In this document: positions 6,622 through 14,381 of the stretch, piece after piece
Layout: every line of letters starts with the position of its first letter
How positions within the stretch are numbered: position 1 is the first letter of the stretch
The notes under the pieces: generated by a model
What the model saw: the letters and a program-made list of their open reading frames with translations, nothing else
What the model was told of the DNA's origin: nothing
The model's database searches: none
Assembly: GCA_002412495.1 (NCBI GenBank)
Contig: DHVE01000121.1
Span: 1-18,611 of the forward strand
Direction of reading: 5' to 3'
Length of the DNA: 18,611 nt
Source of the DNA: Betaproteobacteria bacterium UBA5216
Lineage (GTDB): Bacteria > Pseudomonadota > Gammaproteobacteria > Burkholderiales > SG8-41
Made by a program: the position numbers and the translations under genes

Positions 6622-7589
6622 TCTTCCATCGCGTAATGCGCTTCCAGCTCGTGACGGATGTAATCGAGTACCAGCGTATTGGTTTCCGGCGCGAGGCAAT
6701 CGAATTCGGCGATGTTGCCTTCGTCGCTCATGCCACGCAGCCAGGTGAGTTGGCGTTTGGCGAGCTGGCGGGTGGCGGCTATGCCTTGTTCGCGCAGTTG
6801 GTCCAGGCCGAATTCGCCGTTCAGGTGTTGCCAGGTTTGCCGGTAGCCAACGCAGCGCATGGACGGCATGGTGGATTCGAGCACGTATTCCTCGCGCAGG
6901 CGCGCGACTTCGTCCACCAGGCCGGCATTCAACATGTCGTCAAAGCGCGTGGCGATGCGCTCGTGCAGCACGCCGCGGTCGCTGGGCGTGATCGCGATGC
7001 GGATTGGCGTGTAGGGGAAATACACGTATTTGGGTTTGCTCAGCCACTCCGCCATCGGCTTGCCGGTTATGTAATAAATTTCCATCGCGCGCTGGATACG
7101 CTGCGCGTCGTTGGGATTGAGGCGCGCGGCCGTTTCGGGGTCTACTTCCATGAGCTTGGCGTGCACGCCGTCCCAGCCTTTTTCCTCGGCCATGGTGTCG
7201 ATCAGCATGCGCGCCGTTGGATCGGCTTCCGGCAGATCGTTGAGGCCCTCGATCAGCGACTTGAAATACATCATAGTGCCGCCTACCAGCAGCGGAATTT
7301 TGTCGCGTTCGGTGATTTCGCGCATGTGGATGAGCGCATCGTCGCGGAACTTCGCGGCGGAATACGATTCGTGCGGCTCGATGATGTCGATCAAATGATG
7401 CGGCGTATGCTTGAGAAATTCGGCATCGGGCTTGGCGGTGCCGATGTCCATTTCCTTGTAGATCTGGCCCGAATCGACGCTGATGATTTCACACGCCAGT
7501 GACTGTGCAAGTTTGGCGGACAGCGCGGTTTTTCCGCTCGCGGTCGGCCCCATGATGATGATGGCTGGCGGATGGTGGGGTTGGGTCAT
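6612..7589 (-). CDS. miaA: tRNA dimethylallyltransferase
   Basis: MiaA transfers the dimethylallyl group to N6 of A37 in tRNAs that read codons starting with U, the first step towards ms2i6A. The protein has 325 residues, normal length. The P-loop MGPTASGKTALSAKLAQSL is at about residues 13-31, with VDSGQIYKEMDIGTAKP at about 39-55, HHLIDIIEPHESYSAAKFRDDA, VGGTMMYFKSLIEGL and LNPNDAQRIQRAMEIYYITG. The usual DSAQVYR-like motif has Gly in place of Ala (DSGQIYK), a mild variation. It follows mutL in the same direction with a 90-base gap, the conserved mutL-miaA order. The hfq gene that often comes next is absent, and xseA converges instead. No clear ribosome-binding site precedes the ATG. Confidence 0.97.
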   Translation of the reverse strand: MTQPHHPPAIIIMGPTASGKTALSAKLAQSLACEIISVDSGQIYKEMDIGTAKPDAEFLKHTPHHLIDIIEPHESYSAAKFRDDALIHMREITERDKIPLLVGGTMMYFKSLIEGLNDLPEADPTARMLIDTMAEEKGWDGVHAKLMEVDPETAARLNPNDAQRIQRAMEIYYITGKPMAEWLSKPKYVYFPYTPIRIAITPSDRGVLHERIATRFDDMLNAGLVDEVARLREEYVLESTMPSMRCVGYRQTWQHLNGEFGLDQLREQGIAATRQLAKRQLTWLRGMSDEGNIAEFDCLAPETNTLVLDYIRHELEAHYAMEEAG

Positions 7590-7679
7590 GTCGGGGCTTT
7601 TAAATTAGCGGCCATTGTATTGATTTTATTATTCTTTTGGGTTTGAAGGCCACCATTTGGTCGCCGTCTCGTGAATTTA

Positions 7680-9569
7680 TCATTCGCCGCGCATGAAGAG
7701 CTTGTCCAGTTCCGCCACGGTGATTTGCCGCCACGTGGGCCGGCCGTGATTGCACAAGCCCGACCGTTCGGTGGCTTCCATGTCGCGTAGCAGGGCATTC
7801 ATTTCCAGCACGGAAAGGCGCCGGTTCGCGCGCACCGCCGCGTGACACGCCATGGTACCGAGCAGTTCGTTGCGGCGTTCAGTCAGCACGCGGCTGGCGC
7901 CGTATTCCTGCACTTCGCGCAGCACGTCCGCCGCCAGCGTGCGTGCGTCCGCGTCCGCCAACATCGCGGGCACGGCCCGAATGGTCAGCGACGTGGGCGA
8001 GCCGGGCGCGACATCGAAGCCGATCTGGCGCAGCATCGCGCCGTTTTCCTCGGCGGTGGCGACTTCGACTGGACTGGCGATCAGCGCGACTGGCACCAGC
8101 AGCGGCTGCATGGGGATTTCCCGGGCATCGAGCGCGTTCTTGAGTTTTTCGTACATGATGCGTTCATGTGCGGCATGCATATCCACGATCACCAGTCCGT
8201 GCTGATTTTCGGCGAGGATGTAGATGCCGCCGAGTTGCGCGAGTGCAAATCCCAACGGTGGAGCGCCCTGATTGTCCAGTGGCGGCGCTTCGGTGTGATC
8301 TGTTTCAGAGGTCGTCGCAAGGGATGCGGACGTGGTTGCGCGCGCGCCGAACAGCGTGTCGTAAAAGCCCATCGCTTCCGACGCGGGCAGCGCCATGGCG
8401 CTTTGACGCGGCGCGTAGGCCGTGCTGTCGGGTTGGCCGGCGGTGCGGCTGCCACCGGTGTGCCACGCGCGTGGGGCGCCGCTGTCGGGGTTGGATGACA
8501 ACCGGGAAAACCCTGGGAAACCGGGAACCGCCTGCTGGGTGGTCACGGTGTCGCCCGCCGTGCCGGCCAGGGCTTTCGACAGCGCGTGAAACACATACTG
8601 GTGTACGGCGCGGCTGTCGCGAAAACGCACTTCGGTCTTGGTGGGATGCACATTGACGTCCACCAGCGCCGGATCGATATCGAGAAACAACACAAAGGCC
8701 GGGTGCCGGTCGTGATGCAGCACGTCCTGATAGGCTTGCCGTATCGCATGCGCCAGTAATTTGTCGCGCACAAAGCGGCCGTTGACGTAAAAATACTGCG
8801 CGTCGCGCGAGGCCTTTGCCATCGCGGGCGAGCTGACTCTGCCGTGCAACCGCAAGCCCGCGCTGTCTTCATCGATGGCAATGGACGATTGCGCGAATTC
8901 CTTGCCCTGCAATTCGGCGATGCGCTCGTCGAGGCTTTGTGGCTTCAGGTGCCACTGCACGCGGTTGTTATGTTGCAGAGTGAAGCCGGCGGCGCTGCGC
9001 GAGAGCGCGATACGCCGGAAGGCTTCTTCGCAATGCGCGTATTCGGTGGCTTCGGTTTTCAGGAACTTGCGGCGCGCCGGGGTGTTGAAATACAGATCAC
9101 GCACTTCCACCGTGGTGCCCGCGGCCAGCGCCGTGGGTTCGGGCGCCGACAGGTGCGGGCCTTCGGAGGTGATCGACCATGCGTGTTTATCGCTTCCCGA
9201 GTTACCCGGGCCGCCGGCGGCGCGGTGGCGGCTGGAGAGCGTCAGGCGCGATACGGCGGCGATGCTCGCCAGCGCCTCCCCGCGAAAACCGAGGCTGCCG
9301 ACGCGTTCAAGATCGTCGAGCGAGGCAATCTTGCTGGTGGCGTGGCGTGCCAATGCAAGCGGTAGCTCATCGCGCGCAATGCCGTTGCCGTCGTCGCTGA
9401 CCTTGAGCAGTTGCGTGCCGCCGCCCGCGAGATGCACCACGATGGTCGTCGCGCCCGCGTCGAGACTGTTCTCCATCAACTCCTTTAGTGCGGCAGCGGG
9501 CCGCTCAACCACTTCGCCGGCGGCGATTTGATTGATTAACAGGTCCGGCAGAATTTGTATGGCGGGCAT
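7680..9569 (-). CDS. mutL: DNA mismatch repair protein MutL, endonuclease type
   Basis: MutL links MutS mismatch recognition to strand removal. From the chosen ATG at 9569 it has 629 residues. An in-frame TTG two codons upstream (9575) is possible but less likely. The GHKL ATPase domain has LKELMENSLDAGATTI (about 28-43), SDDGNGIARDEL and SLGFRGEALASI (about 92-103), and VDVNVHPTKTEVRF at about 300. A Pro/Ser/Ala-rich linker follows. The C-terminal domain has VDMHAAHERIMYE (about 462-474), a DMHA(x)2E(x)4E form of the metal-binding endonuclease motif, and ends with SGLCNHGRPTW, the second metal site. This differs from E. coli MutL, which lacks the nuclease, and suggests methyl-independent strand discrimination. 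A TATAAT sits 11 bases before the ATG. Confidence 0.96.
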   Translation of the reverse strand: MPAIQILPDLLINQIAAGEVVERPAAALKELMENSLDAGATTIVVHLAGGGTQLLKVSDDGNGIARDELPLALARHATSKIASLDDLERVGSLGFRGEALASIAAVSRLTLSSRHRAAGGPGNSGSDKHAWSITSEGPHLSAPEPTALAAGTTVEVRDLYFNTPARRKFLKTEATEYAHCEEAFRRIALSRSAAGFTLQHNNRVQWHLKPQSLDERIAELQGKEFAQSSIAIDEDSAGLRLHGRVSSPAMAKASRDAQYFYVNGRFVRDKLLAHAIRQAYQDVLHHDRHPAFVLFLDIDPALVDVNVHPTKTEVRFRDSRAVHQYVFHALSKALAGTAGDTVTTQQAVPGFPGFSRLSSNPDSGAPRAWHTGGSRTAGQPDSTAYAPRQSAMALPASEAMGFYDTLFGARATTSASLATTSETDHTEAPPLDNQGAPPLGFALAQLGGIYILAENQHGLVIVDMHAAHERIMYEKLKNALDAREIPMQPLLVPVALIASPVEVATAEENGAMLRQIGFDVAPGSPTSLTIRAVPAMLADADARTLAADVLREVQEYGASRVLTERRNELLGTMACHAAVRANRRLSVLEMNALLRDMEATERSGLCNHGRPTWRQITVAELDKLFMRGE

Positions 9570-9580
9570 GAGCAATTCGG

Positions 9581-9586
9581 ATTATA
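9581..9586 (-). promoter_or_regulatory. mutL -10 box, near-leaderless
   Basis: A perfect minus-strand TATAAT (9581-9586) lies 11 bases before the ATG at 9569. Predicted transcription start is near 9574, which gives a leader of about five bases and places the upstream TTG outside or at the very edge of the mRNA. No good -35 box is visible. Confidence 0.45.
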
Positions 9587-9730
9587 GGCACGGCATGGCA
9601 TTCGCGGCGTCCGGGGCCGACGCGCGGGCTTGGCCAGCGGATGGATGGCGGATTTTCAACGGGTGCCCCATCAACGGATTTGATGCTCGATCATAGCATC
9701 GCGCACGGTGCGCGACGGCTGGAGGGAGGT

Positions 9731-9736
9731 TATAAT
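9731..9736 (+). promoter_or_regulatory. pntAA -10 box
   Basis: A perfect TATAAT, 39 bases before the pntAA ATG, with no clear -35 match at 17 bases. A start of transcription near 9743 rules out the in-frame upstream start at 9641 and supports translation from 9776, where AGGA precedes the ATG. Confidence 0.5.
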
Positions 9737-9775
9737 TGTCGCTATGCAGCAATCAGGGACAACCAGGAAAATCTA

Positions 9776-10900
9776 ATGAAGTTCGGTATACCCGCGGAAA
9801 CGCGGCCTCTTGAAACACGCGTCGCTGCCTCACCCGAAACCATCGGCAAACTCACCAAGACGGGACATCACCAGGTTTTCGTGCAAGCGGGCGCCGGTGC
9901 CGGCGCGGCGATTCCGGATGCGCTATTTGTCGCGGCTGGCGCTACCATGGTCGCGGATGCGGCGGCGGTTTACGCGCAAGCGGACATCGTGCTCAAGGTA
10001 CGCGGGCCCGATGCGAATGAACTGGCGTTGCTGAAAAACGGCCAAACGCTGATCGGTCTATTGAATCCGCACAACAAGGACGGCATCGCTGCCATCGCCA
10101 AGACCGGCGTCAACGCATTTGCCATGGAAACGCTGCCGCGTATCTCGCGCGCGCAATCGATGGACGTGCTGTCGTCGCAGGCCAACATCGCCGGCTACAA
10201 GGCCGTGCTGATGGCCGCCAACACCTACGGCAAGATGATGCCGATGCTGATGACCGCGGCGGGCACGGTGAAAGCCGCCCGCGTGGTGATCATGGGCGTG
10301 GGCGTGGCGGGGTTGCAGGCGATTGCCACGGCCAAGCGTCTGGGGGCCGTGGTGGAGGCCACTGATGTGCGGCCCGAGACCAAGGAACAAGTCGAATCGC
10401 TGGGCGCGAAATTTATCGACGTGCCGTTGACCGATGCGGAAAAGGAACTCGCCAAGGGGCAGGGCGGATACGCGCGCGACATGGGCGAAGATTACAAAAA
10501 GCGCCAGGCGGCATTGGTTGCCGAGCGCATCAAGCAGGCCGATATCGTAATCACCACCGCGCTGATTCCCGGCCGTGCCGCGCCCGTGCTGGTGACCGAA
10601 GACATGGTGAAATCGATGAAGCCCGGTTCGGTGATCGTCGATATGGCGGTTGAGCAGGGCGGCAACTGCCCGTTGTCGGAACTCGACAAAACCGTGGTCA
10701 AGCACGGTGTGCATTTGATGGGTGTTGCTAACATTCCCGCTTTGGTGGCGGCGGATTCGAGCGCACTGTATGCACGCAACCTGCTGAACTTTCTCGGTCT
10801 GATGCTGGATGCCAAGTCCGGCGAGTACAAAATCAACCGCGAAGATGAAGTCATCGCCGGCACGCTGGTGTGTGCGGGCGGTGAAGTGCTTAAGAAGTGA
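9776..10900 (+). CDS. pntAA: NAD(P) transhydrogenase subunit alpha 1, NAD(H)-binding
   Basis: Soluble NAD(H)-binding domain I of the proton-translocating transhydrogenase, which uses the proton gradient to reduce NADP+ with NADH. It has 374 residues from the ATG, close to Rhodospirillum-type alpha-1 subunits. The N-terminus is MKFGIPAETRPLETRVAASPE, with LLNPHNKDGI, MDVLSSQANIAGYKAVLMAA (about 134-153) and the Rossmann glycine motif VIMGVGVAGLQAIATAKRLGA (about 175-195) followed by VEATDVRPETKEQ. GGYARDMGEDYKKRQ and VANIPALVAADSSALYARN are also family-typical. A longer frame from 9641 exists, but homology and AGGA before 9776 favour the shorter start. The stop codon forms the first three bases of a 7-base repeat array. 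Confidence 0.96.
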   Translation: MKFGIPAETRPLETRVAASPETIGKLTKTGHHQVFVQAGAGAGAAIPDALFVAAGATMVADAAAVYAQADIVLKVRGPDANELALLKNGQTLIGLLNPHNKDGIAAIAKTGVNAFAMETLPRISRAQSMDVLSSQANIAGYKAVLMAANTYGKMMPMLMTAAGTVKAARVVIMGVGVAGLQAIATAKRLGAVVEATDVRPETKEQVESLGAKFIDVPLTDAEKELAKGQGGYARDMGEDYKKRQAALVAERIKQADIVITTALIPGRAAPVLVTEDMVKSMKPGSVIVDMAVEQGGNCPLSELDKTVVKHGVHLMGVANIPALVAADSSALYARNLLNFLGLMLDAKSGEYKINREDEVIAGTLVCAGGEVLKK

Positions 10901-10925
10901 GGCGTTGGGCGTGAAGCGCGAGGCG
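10898..10925. repeat. Phased 7-base repeat array, left arm, starting at the pntAA stop codon
   Basis: TGAGGCG, TTGGGCG, TGAAGCG, CGAGGCG: four phased units. The first unit supplies the TGA stop of pntAA. This is the same family and orientation as the array beginning at 2282. Confidence 0.65.
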
Positions 10926-10944
10926 CGCTACGCCAGCGCTTTTG

Positions 10945-10978
10945 CGCCTCACCCTCACGCCTAACGCCTTACGCCACA
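10945..10978. repeat. Phased 7-base repeat array, inverted right arm
   Basis: CGCCTCA, CCCTCA (one base short), CGCCTAA, CGCCTTA, CGCCACA. Together with the left arm across a 19-base spacer it can fold into a large imperfect hairpin between pntAA and pntAB. Confidence 0.65.
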
Positions 10979-10996
10979 CAGTTCGGAGAACAAAAA

Positions 10997-11299
10997 ATGA
11001 CTGTAGATCCCTTAATCACAAACCTGATGGTATTCGTGCTGGCGATTTTCGTCGGCTATCACGTGGTGTGGAATGTCACTCCAGCGCTGCACACGCCGCT
11101 GATGTCGGTGACCAATGCAATCTCGAGCATTATTCTCGTCGGCGCCATGCTGGCCGCGGGGCCGGCCGAAGCCGACTGGGGCGTGTGGGTCGGCGCGGTG
11201 GCGGTGGTGCTGGCGGCGGTGAACGTGTTCGGCGGATTTTTGGTGACGCAGCGCATGCTCGAAATGTTCAAGAAAAAAGAAAAAAAGGGAGCGAATTAA
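10997..11299 (+). CDS. pntAB: NAD(P) transhydrogenase subunit alpha 2, membrane
   Basis: A 100-residue membrane subunit supplying the first helices of domain II of the transhydrogenase. Three hydrophobic helices are visible: about residues 5-22 (LITNLMVFVLAIFVGYHV), about 35-57 (TNAISSIILVGAMLAAG) and about 65-87 (WVGAVAVVLAAVNVFGGFLV). VTQRMLEMFKKKEKK then forms a basic cytoplasmic tail. A separate alpha-2 gene marks the three-gene form of the enzyme, unlike the fused PntA of E. coli. GGAG lies about ten bases before the ATG. It is separated from pntAA by the inverted 7-base repeat and lies directly against pntB. Confidence 0.95.
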   Translation: MTVDPLITNLMVFVLAIFVGYHVVWNVTPALHTPLMSVTNAISSIILVGAMLAAGPAEADWGVWVGAVAVVLAAVNVFGGFLVTQRMLEMFKKKEKKGAN

Positions 11300-12697
11300 A
11301 TGCTCTCCGGTAATCAGATTGCGCTTGCGTATCTCGTCGCCTCGGTCTTTTTCATTCTTGCGTTAAAAGGCCTGTCGTCGCCGCTGACTTCGCGGCGCGG
11401 CAACCTGTTCGGCATGATCGGCATGGCGATTGCCGTGGCCGTGACACTCACACTCACCAAAAACTGGGTGATTATTATCGGCGGCATTGCGCTCGGCGGC
11501 GCCATCGGCGCGGTGGTGGCGCGCAAGGTGCAGATGACTGCCATGCCCGAACTGGTGGCCTTCATGCACTCGCTGGTGGGTTTGGCGGCCGTGCTGATCG
11601 CCATTGCGGCGGTCAACAACCCGTACGCGTTCGGCATCGTCAAGGCGGCGGGTGAATCGATCCCGGCCGGCAACAAGCTGGAGTTGTTCATCGGCACCTT
11701 TGTGGGCGCGATGACTTTTTCGGGGTCCGTGATTGCATTCCTGAAACTGTCGGGCCGCATGAGCGGCGCGCCCATCGTGTTCAGTGGCCAGCACATGGTG
11801 AACCTGTTGATGGGGCTGGGCATGCTGGGATGCGGCCTGTGGTTCTTCGCGACGCCGGGCACCAACTGGACGGCGTTTATCGCCATGACCGCGATCGCCT
11901 TTGTGCTGGGTTTTCTGATCATCGTTCCCATCGGTGGCGCCGACATGCCGGTGGTGATCTCGATGCTCAACTCCTATTCGGGCTGGGCGGCGGCAGGCAT
12001 CGGCTTTTCGCTCAACAACCCCATGCTGATCATCGCCGGCTCGCTGGTGGGCAGCTCGGGCGCGATTTTGAGTTACATCATGTGCAAGGCGATGAACCGG
12101 CCGTTCCTGTCGGTGATCCTTGGTGGCTTTGGCACCGATTCCGGCGCGGCGGCGACCGCGGGTGGCGTGCAAAAAACGCATCGCAGCGGCAGTGCGGACG
12201 ATGCGGCATTCCTCATGGGTAACGCCGACTCCGTGATCATCATTCCCGGCTACGGCCTCGCGGTGGCGCGCGCGCAACACGCGGTCAAGGAACTCGCCCA
12301 CAAGCTGCGTGAAAAAGGCGTCACCGTGCGTTTCGCCATCCACCCGGTCGCGGGCCGCATGCCCGGCCACATGAACGTGCTGTTGGCCGAAGCAGAAATT
12401 CCCTACGATCAAGTGCTGGAGATGGACGAGATCAACAGCGACTTCCCGACCACCGACGTGGTGCTGGTGCTCGGCGCCAACGACGTGGTGAACCCGGCGG
12501 CGCATACGCCGGGCAGCCCGATCTACGGCATGCCGATCCTCGAAGCCGACAAGGCGCGCACCGTGATGGTGGTCAAGCGCTCGATGGCGGCGGGTTATGC
12601 AGGCCTCGACAACGACCTGTTCTACATGGACAAAACCATGATGGTGTTTGGCGACGCCAAGAAGGTGGTGGAGGATATGGTTAAGGCCGTGGGGTGA
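11300..12697 (+). CDS. pntB: NAD(P) transhydrogenase subunit beta
   Basis: A 465-residue subunit with the remaining membrane helices (domain II, about residues 1-260) and the NADP(H)-binding domain III at the C-terminus. Family motifs include MTAMPELVAFMHSLVGLAAV (about 75-94), SGRMSGAPIVFSGQHMVN, GGADMPVVISMLNSYSGWAA (about 214-233) and GFGTDSGAAATAGG. Domain III has IIPGYGLAVARAQHAVKELA, RFAIHPVAGRMPGHMNVLLA, LEMDEINSDF and VLVLGANDVVNPAA. The ATG directly follows the pntAB stop codon, with GGGAG inside the end of pntAB as ribosome-binding site, so translation is probably coupled. A perfect hairpin 24 bases downstream ends the operon. Confidence 0.97.
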   Translation: MLSGNQIALAYLVASVFFILALKGLSSPLTSRRGNLFGMIGMAIAVAVTLTLTKNWVIIIGGIALGGAIGAVVARKVQMTAMPELVAFMHSLVGLAAVLIAIAAVNNPYAFGIVKAAGESIPAGNKLELFIGTFVGAMTFSGSVIAFLKLSGRMSGAPIVFSGQHMVNLLMGLGMLGCGLWFFATPGTNWTAFIAMTAIAFVLGFLIIVPIGGADMPVVISMLNSYSGWAAAGIGFSLNNPMLIIAGSLVGSSGAILSYIMCKAMNRPFLSVILGGFGTDSGAAATAGGVQKTHRSGSADDAAFLMGNADSVIIIPGYGLAVARAQHAVKELAHKLREKGVTVRFAIHPVAGRMPGHMNVLLAEAEIPYDQVLEMDEINSDFPTTDVVLVLGANDVVNPAAHTPGSPIYGMPILEADKARTVMVVKRSMAAGYAGLDNDLFYMDKTMMVFGDAKKVVEDMVKAVG

Positions 12698-12720
12698 TTT
12701 TATTGGCTGCTGCAAATGGA

Positions 12721-12746
12721 ACAAGGGCCGCGAAAGCGGCCCTTGT
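12721..12746. terminator. Strong hairpin between pntB and the convergent cupin gene
   Basis: ACAAGGGCCGC, GAAA, GCGGCCCTTGT: an 11-bp perfect stem closed by a GAAA tetraloop. It lacks a clean T run (TGTTGTTG follows on the plus strand; TCCATTTGC follows on the minus). Its place between convergent genes supports a bidirectional terminator. Confidence 0.75.
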
Positions 12747-12774
12747 TGTTGATGGGTGGTGGTTTGGGTTTCTG

Positions 12775-13245
12775 CTAATGTGCCTTGTTCTTGTTCTCGT
12801 CCCAGCCGGTGGTTTTCGCGCCCTCGGTGGCGATTAGCACGTAGGCCATGACGCAGGGAATGGTGCCGCGATTGGCCCAGTTGTGGTTGGTGCCGAGCTG
12901 GATTACCACATCGCCGGGTTTGAGCAGTACCGAGCCTTCTTCCATTTCCATCCACATTTCGCCTGAGATGCAGATCGCGTAATCGACCGAGTCGGTGCTG
13001 TGCCAGCGCGCGATGTTGCCGGGCGCGTAAACGCCGAAACGGAACACGGAGCCGCCGGCGAGGCTGGTGCCGAGTTCCCAGGTGTTGGGGTCGTCGGTTG
13101 CGGTTTCGGCGGGCAGCTTTTTGGTGGCCCACAGTGGCACGTTGTCGAAGCCCGGTCGCAGGTTCTTCGGTTCAATTGCGCTGTCCCACTTGATGCAGCT
13201 TTTGCCGTCTTTGGTGAATCCGGTTACCACTCTGCGAAATGCCAT
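12775..13245 (-). CDS. Cupin-domain protein
   Basis: A 156-residue single-domain protein with the cupin barrel in the C-terminal half. Cupin motif 1 is degenerate: APGNIARWHSTDSVDYAICISGEMWM (split over residues 74-98) has H82 and acidic D85/D88 in place of the usual HxH...E set. Motif 2 is well kept: PGDVVIQLGTNHNWANRG, residues 110-127, with H121. A metal centre is possible but its ligands would be unusual. The substrate is unknown. GGAG lies 11 bases before the ATG. The gene is divergent from the carboxymuconolactone-decarboxylase-type gene and shares a 131-base gap with it. Cupins and such decarboxylase-like proteins are often neighbours, so a shared oxidative or aromatic-compound role is possible but only inferred. 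Confidence 0.85.
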   Translation of the reverse strand: MAFRRVVTGFTKDGKSCIKWDSAIEPKNLRPGFDNVPLWATKKLPAETATDDPNTWELGTSLAGGSVFRFGVYAPGNIARWHSTDSVDYAICISGEMWMEMEEGSVLLKPGDVVIQLGTNHNWANRGTIPCVMAYVLIATEGAKTTGWDENKNKAH

Positions 13246-13312
13246 TTTAAATAATCTCCGTTGACTGAATAATGGGTGCTTCGACGGTGAGTATATTACA
13301 GTGCTGGCCGAC

Positions 13313-13318
13313 TATAAT
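13313..13318 (+). promoter_or_regulatory. Possible -10 box of the double CMD-domain gene
   Basis: TATAAT, 58 bases before the ATG at 13377, with no good -35. On the opposite strand TATACT (13290-13295) could serve the divergent cupin gene. Confidence 0.35.
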
Positions 13319-13376
13319 CGCAACCTGGCATGGATTGCCCATTGTCACCTGCTGGTTCTTCGGTCTGGATACCCTG

Positions 13377-14381
13377 ATGAAAAAATTACCCCGCAAAAAA
13401 ACGAGCGCCGCCGCCAAACCGCGCAGCGCGAAGAAATCCGTTACCGCGAAAACGGCGGATCCCAAACTCGCGAAGCTCAGGCAAAAATATGGCGCCCGCG
13501 CCATCGATGGCCTCGTGCGCGCGCATCTGGATCATGCGGCGGCGCACGTGGACTGGTGCGATGGCCTTGATCCGCATTTCACCAAGCTGTGGCTGGAATT
13601 CACCTATGGCGGCATGACCGGGCGCGGCATTCTTGATGAACGCAAGCGTTGCCTGATTCTGGTGGGCCAGTTTCTGGTGATGGAAGATTGGGATCAACTG
13701 GCGATACACATACGCAATGCGCTGCGGCACGCATCGCCGCGCGAGGTGCTGGAGGTTTTGCTGCAGGCGACGGTGTATCTGGGTTATCCGAAAATCATGC
13801 GCGCTACGCGCGTTTTTACCGCGGTATTGAAGAAGCTCGGCCGCATGAAGGAGATTACCGAGACGCAATTGCCGATGACGGGCCGCGGCGCCAAACGCTC
13901 ACTCGAAGCCGAGCGTGAGACTTGGGGTGTCACCGAAAAGGAATGCCCGCGTCAGGAAGAGCTGTTGCGCAAGTTTGGCTGGGAAGGCTTGAGCACGGGA
14001 TTCAGATTGCAGCCCAGCCATCACCACAAAACGGTGGAGCAATTGGAGCGCGTGGATGAGCATTTCCTCAAGCTCTGGCTTGATTACATCTACGCCGGCA
14101 TGTACACGCGCAATATCCTCGATGACCAGACGCGCATTCTGTGCGTGATCGGCGAGTTGATGGTGATGGGTGAATTCATTCAGGCAGAGAATCACATCCG
14201 CAATGCACTGACGCACGGTGCCACGCCGCGCGAAGTGATGGAGGTGGTGCTGCAATCGACGATTTATGTCGGCATGCCGCGTTTCGTACGCGTGGTGGCG
14301 CTGGTCGAGCGCGTGGTGAAAGAACTGGGGCGCATGGATGAATTGACGCAGACGCAGTTGCCGCTGCCGAATGGACGGTGA
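13377..14381 (+). CDS. Tandem carboxymuconolactone-decarboxylase-family protein
   Basis: 334 residues from the chosen ATG; an in-frame start at 13272 lies upstream of the TATAAT box and is less likely. The first 30 residues are Lys/Ala/Ser/Arg-rich (MKKLPRKKTSAAAKPRSAKK). Two homologous CMD-type domains follow: about residues 60-165 (HFTKLWLEFTYGGMTGRGIL...HIRNALRHASPREVLEVLLQ...LGRMKEITETQLP) and about 225-330 (HFLKLWLDYIYAGMYTRNIL...HIRNALTHGATPREVMEVVL...LGRMDELTQTQLP). The two halves align almost end to end, so the gene arose by internal duplication. The CxxC pair of AhpD-type peroxidase relatives is absent, so a thiol peroxidase role is unlikely. The reaction is unknown; gamma-carboxymuconolactone decarboxylation is only a family label. 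Confidence 0.88.
   Translation: MKKLPRKKTSAAAKPRSAKKSVTAKTADPKLAKLRQKYGARAIDGLVRAHLDHAAAHVDWCDGLDPHFTKLWLEFTYGGMTGRGILDERKRCLILVGQFLVMEDWDQLAIHIRNALRHASPREVLEVLLQATVYLGYPKIMRATRVFTAVLKKLGRMKEITETQLPMTGRGAKRSLEAERETWGVTEKECPRQEELLRKFGWEGLSTGFRLQPSHHHKTVEQLERVDEHFLKLWLDYIYAGMYTRNILDDQTRILCVIGELMVMGEFIQAENHIRNALTHGATPREVMEVVLQSTIYVGMPRFVRVVALVERVVKELGRMDELTQTQLPLPNGR

Noticed and set aside
6519..7502. A 327-codon plus-strand open frame
   Set aside because: Antisense to miaA, whose P-loop and family motifs are unmistakable; the antisense translation has no recognisable domain.
11363..13132. A 589-codon minus-strand open frame
   Set aside because: It lies across pntB and the cupin gene in another frame. 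The His/Arg-rich translation is the usual shadow of GC-rich coding DNA, while both real genes have clear family motifs.
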